Assembly (NCBI GenBank): GCA_007127015.1
Contig: SLAE01000018.1
Span: 1-24,190 of the forward strand
Source of the DNA: Desulfonatronospira sp.
GTDB taxonomy: Bacteria; Desulfobacterota; Desulfovibrionia; Desulfovibrionales; Desulfonatronovibrionaceae
Length of the DNA: 24,190 nt
Direction: 5' to 3'
A model generated the notes under the pieces. The model saw only the letters and a program-made list of their open reading frames with translations. It ran no database searches and had not been told where the DNA came from. Positions 22,568-24,190 of this stretch are shown piece by piece. Positions within the stretch are counted from its first letter, which is position 1; each line of letters begins with the position of its first letter. The translations under genes and the position numbers were made by a program.

Positions 22568-23116
22568 ATGCAGATCAAATTCAACTTTAAGAATTTTGAG
22601 CCCTCGGAACATTTGAAGAAATACGCCCAGGATCGTTTTGAGAAGCTTTCCAAATATATGACCGACAACCACGCTGCTGAACTGCAGGTAAACCTGGAGG
22701 TGGAGAAATTCAGGCACATCGCGGAATGTATATTAACCGCCAAAGACCTGCATATTTCTGCCAACGAGGAAACCGAAGACATGTATTCCACTGTCGACCT
22801 CAGTCTGGATAAACTTGAAGCTCAACTCAAAAAACAAAGAGATAAGGTCAAGGATAAAAGGAAAAAATCCCGGGAAAAACAACAGGTACGCATGGACATA
22901 ATCAGTTTCACCCCTTCTGAAGAAGGAGAGCGGGAACAAAGAATAGTAGCCAGCGATCAATACGAAGCCAAACCCATGTCTCTTGAAGAGGCTGCCATGC
23001 AGCTTGAAGCACTGAGCTATGAATTTCTGGTCTTCCTTAATGCCGAAACGGAAAGAGTTAATGTAGTTTACCGGCGCAAGAACGGAGATTTCGGGTTTAT
23101 CGATCCCGGGGTATAG
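22568..23116 (+). CDS. hpf: Ribosome hibernation promoting factor, long form
   Basis: 182-aa two-domain HPF. The N-terminal domain (about 1-100, beta-alpha-beta-beta-beta-alpha, MQIKFNFKNFEPSEHLKKYA) binds the mRNA/tRNA channel of the 30S subunit; a basic linker (about 88-108, KKQRDKVKDKRKKSREKQQ) leads to a C-terminal dimerisation domain (about 125-180, ending RRKNGDFGFIDP). The long form dimerises ribosomes to 100S without RMF, unlike the short HPF at this locus in E. coli. The start is sure: ATG with AAGGAGG five to six bases upstream, 36 bases after rpoN. Confidence 0.96.
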   Translation: MQIKFNFKNFEPSEHLKKYAQDRFEKLSKYMTDNHAAELQVNLEVEKFRHIAECILTAKDLHISANEETEDMYSTVDLSLDKLEAQLKKQRDKVKDKRKKSREKQQVRMDIISFTPSEEGEREQRIVASDQYEAKPMSLEEAAMQLEALSYEFLVFLNAETERVNVVYRRKNGDFGFIDPGV

Positions 23117-23160
23117 AATATATCTGCGCCATAAACCGGCAAAAAAGCATGGAGAAAGCA

Positions 23161-23190
23161 TTGACGCCGGAGATAACCAGGCCTGATTAT
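23161..23190 (+). promoter_or_regulatory. Weak candidate promoter before ptsN
   Basis: TTGACG (23161-23166), an 18-base spacer and GATTAT (23185-23190) in the 113-bp hpf-ptsN gap. The -10 matches only four of six positions. It may give extra expression of ptsN-rapZ. Confidence 0.25.
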
Positions 23191-23229
23191 TCATGCCCTT
23201 TTCAGCTTAAGGTACAAATCGAGAGTTAA

Positions 23230-23679
23230 ATGCATCTGGCAGATTACCTAAGTCCGGATCAGATAGTTGTCGGACTCGAATCCAGGACCAAATCCGAAGT
23301 TCTGGCTGAGCTGATAAAGCCTCTGATCCACAAATACGACTTTCTGCATGAGCAGGAAGTCTTTCAGGTCCTGCTCAGCCGGGAAAATCTGGGCACTACG
23401 GGTATTGGAGAAGGCGTAGCCATACCTCACGGCAAACTTGGGTCCCTTGAAGACATCCTGCTTACAGCCGGACTCAGCAGACAGGGAGTTGATTTTGCAG
23501 CTCTTGATCACAAACCTGTGCATATTTTTTTTCTGGTATTGGCTCCTGAAAAAAGTGCCGGCAAACATTTAAAAATTTTAGCTTTTATCTCCAGGCTGCT
23601 CCAGGATCCCGATTTCAAGCACACCTTTCTAAATGCCGAGTCCAGAGATGAATTATGGCAATTGATCAGCAAGGTCTGA
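23230..23679 (+). CDS. ptsN: Nitrogen-branch PTS EIIA component (EIIA-Ntr)
   Basis: 149-aa EIIA-Ntr, a phosphorelay protein that regulates rather than transports. The phosphorylated His is His67 in GEGVAIPHGK (60-69); LLSRENLGTTGIG (48-60) and the C-terminal HLKILAFISRLLQDPDF are family blocks. The start is ATG at 23230 with only a weak GAG upstream. Linkage to rpoN and rapZ matches the enterobacterial locus. Its end overlaps the proposed rapZ start by 25 nt. The upstream kinases EI-Ntr and NPr are not in the window. Confidence 0.96.
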   Translation: MHLADYLSPDQIVVGLESRTKSEVLAELIKPLIHKYDFLHEQEVFQVLLSRENLGTTGIGEGVAIPHGKLGSLEDILLTAGLSRQGVDFAALDHKPVHIFFLVLAPEKSAGKHLKILAFISRLLQDPDFKHTFLNAESRDELWQLISKV

Positions 23680-24190
23680 GCGCAGCCTCCTCGTTTCGAG
23701 CCAGGAATTCAGAAGACTGCTATCCGGTGATAATCGTCACCGGACTCTCCGGAGCCGGAAAAAGTACGGCTTTGAACGTCTTTGAAGATCTAGGCTTTTT
23801 CTGTGTCGACGGTCTTCCGCTTAGCCTGACTCCTGCAATTATGCAGCTTTTCGCTCGTGAAAATCCAATAGACTATCGGGGGCTGGCTTTGGGCATGGAT
23901 TTGCGTCAGAGCGACTTTGCCAGGGAATGGTCCGGGGTCGTCAGCAGTCTGCGGCAAAAAAACATCCAGGCCCAGATCATCTTTCTTGAGGCCGGGATGA
24001 ACGTGCTGGTGCGAAGATATGCCACCACCAGACGTCCTCATCCACTTGAAAGCAAGGGCCTTGGTCTTGAGCAGGCCATGGACATGGAAAAGCAGATTCT
24101 GGAACCGGTTCGCTCCATGGCACATCTGGTGGTGGACACATCGGATTTCAGCATTCACGATCTGCGCAGAGTAATCAAAGAAAAATGGGA
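23655..24190 (+). CDS. rapZ: RapZ-family nucleotide-binding protein (partial, 3' end missing)
   Basis: Open to the right edge (178 full codons). The frame reads a short polar lead, then YPVIIVTGLSGAGKSTALN with a P-loop (GLSGAGKS, 30-37), FEDLGFFCVDGLP, LALGMDLRQ, QIIFLEAGMNVLVRRYATTR and RRPHPL, all typical of the N-terminal ATPase half of RapZ/YvcJ proteins. E. coli RapZ is an RNA adaptor for GlmY/GlmZ decay controlling GlmS; outside enterobacteria the role is less clear. I start at the ATG at 23655, which overlaps ptsN by 25 nt; its ribosome site is weak (CAGAG). The C-terminal domain is not visible. Confidence 0.92.
   Translation, partial: MAIDQQGLSAASSFRARNSEDCYPVIIVTGLSGAGKSTALNVFEDLGFFCVDGLPLSLTPAIMQLFARENPIDYRGLALGMDLRQSDFAREWSGVVSSLRQKNIQAQIIFLEAGMNVLVRRYATTRRPHPLESKGLGLEQAMDMEKQILEPVRSMAHLVVDTSDFSIHDLRRVIKEKW

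Noticed and set aside
1..24190. CRISPR array, insertion sequence, prophage, toxin-antitoxin or biosynthetic cluster
   Set aside because: No spaced direct-repeat array, transposase, integrase, phage gene or small toxin-like pair was found; nearly all sequence is accounted for by core genes.

Overview
This window is a dense, ordinary-looking block of Gram-negative core genes. By eye it is roughly half G+C. Protein style and gene order fit a sulfate-reducer-like member of the Desulfovibrionales (Desulfobacterota). The pointers are two b-type ATP synthase subunits, a bactofilin beside the elongasome genes, an adenylate kinase with a Cys/His-bearing LID, and a long-form HPF in the rpoN cluster. 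This placement is inference from family resemblance; no rRNA or other marker is present. I see no phage, insertion sequence, CRISPR, defence system or tRNA.

Left part, leftward (1-9196): mreB-mreC-mreD-mrdA-rodA-bactofilin, the rod-shape (elongasome) set, then after a 269-bp AT-rich gap atpF'-atpF-atpH-atpA-atpG (ATP synthase peripheral stalk and F1; atpG is cut by the window edge). The cell-shape genes are tightly packed except for a 171-bp mreC-mreD spacer. mreC has no ATG, GTG or TTG that would include its membrane anchor; the best start is an ATT behind a perfect Shine-Dalgarno sequence inside the end of mreB.

Middle, rightward (9487-14493): a TIGR01212/YhcC-like radical SAM gene and truA, then clpS-clpA-aat. 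The last three form a complete bacterial N-degron module (Leu/Phe tagging by Aat, recognition by ClpS, unfolding by ClpA) behind a good sigma70-type promoter. Next, leftward (14523-15905), come an unrecognised conserved-looking gene and adk, separated by a gap holding a 79-bp hairpin-forming inverted repeat.

Right part, rightward (16167-24190): pyrG-kdsA-kdsC-lptC, then lptA with its own promoter, lptB, rpoN, hpf, ptsN and the 5' part of rapZ. This resembles the enterobacterial kdsC-lptCAB-rpoN-hpf-ptsN-rapZ locus, with pyrG and kdsA added upstream. It couples CTP and Kdo8P supply, LPS transport to the outer membrane, sigma54, ribosome hibernation and the nitrogen PTS branch.

I did not find a new multi-gene system. 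The observations most worth checking are the mreC start, the 79-bp inverted repeat after adk, the unrecognised 161-aa gene, and the small regulatory structures before atpF', lptA and the radical SAM gene.
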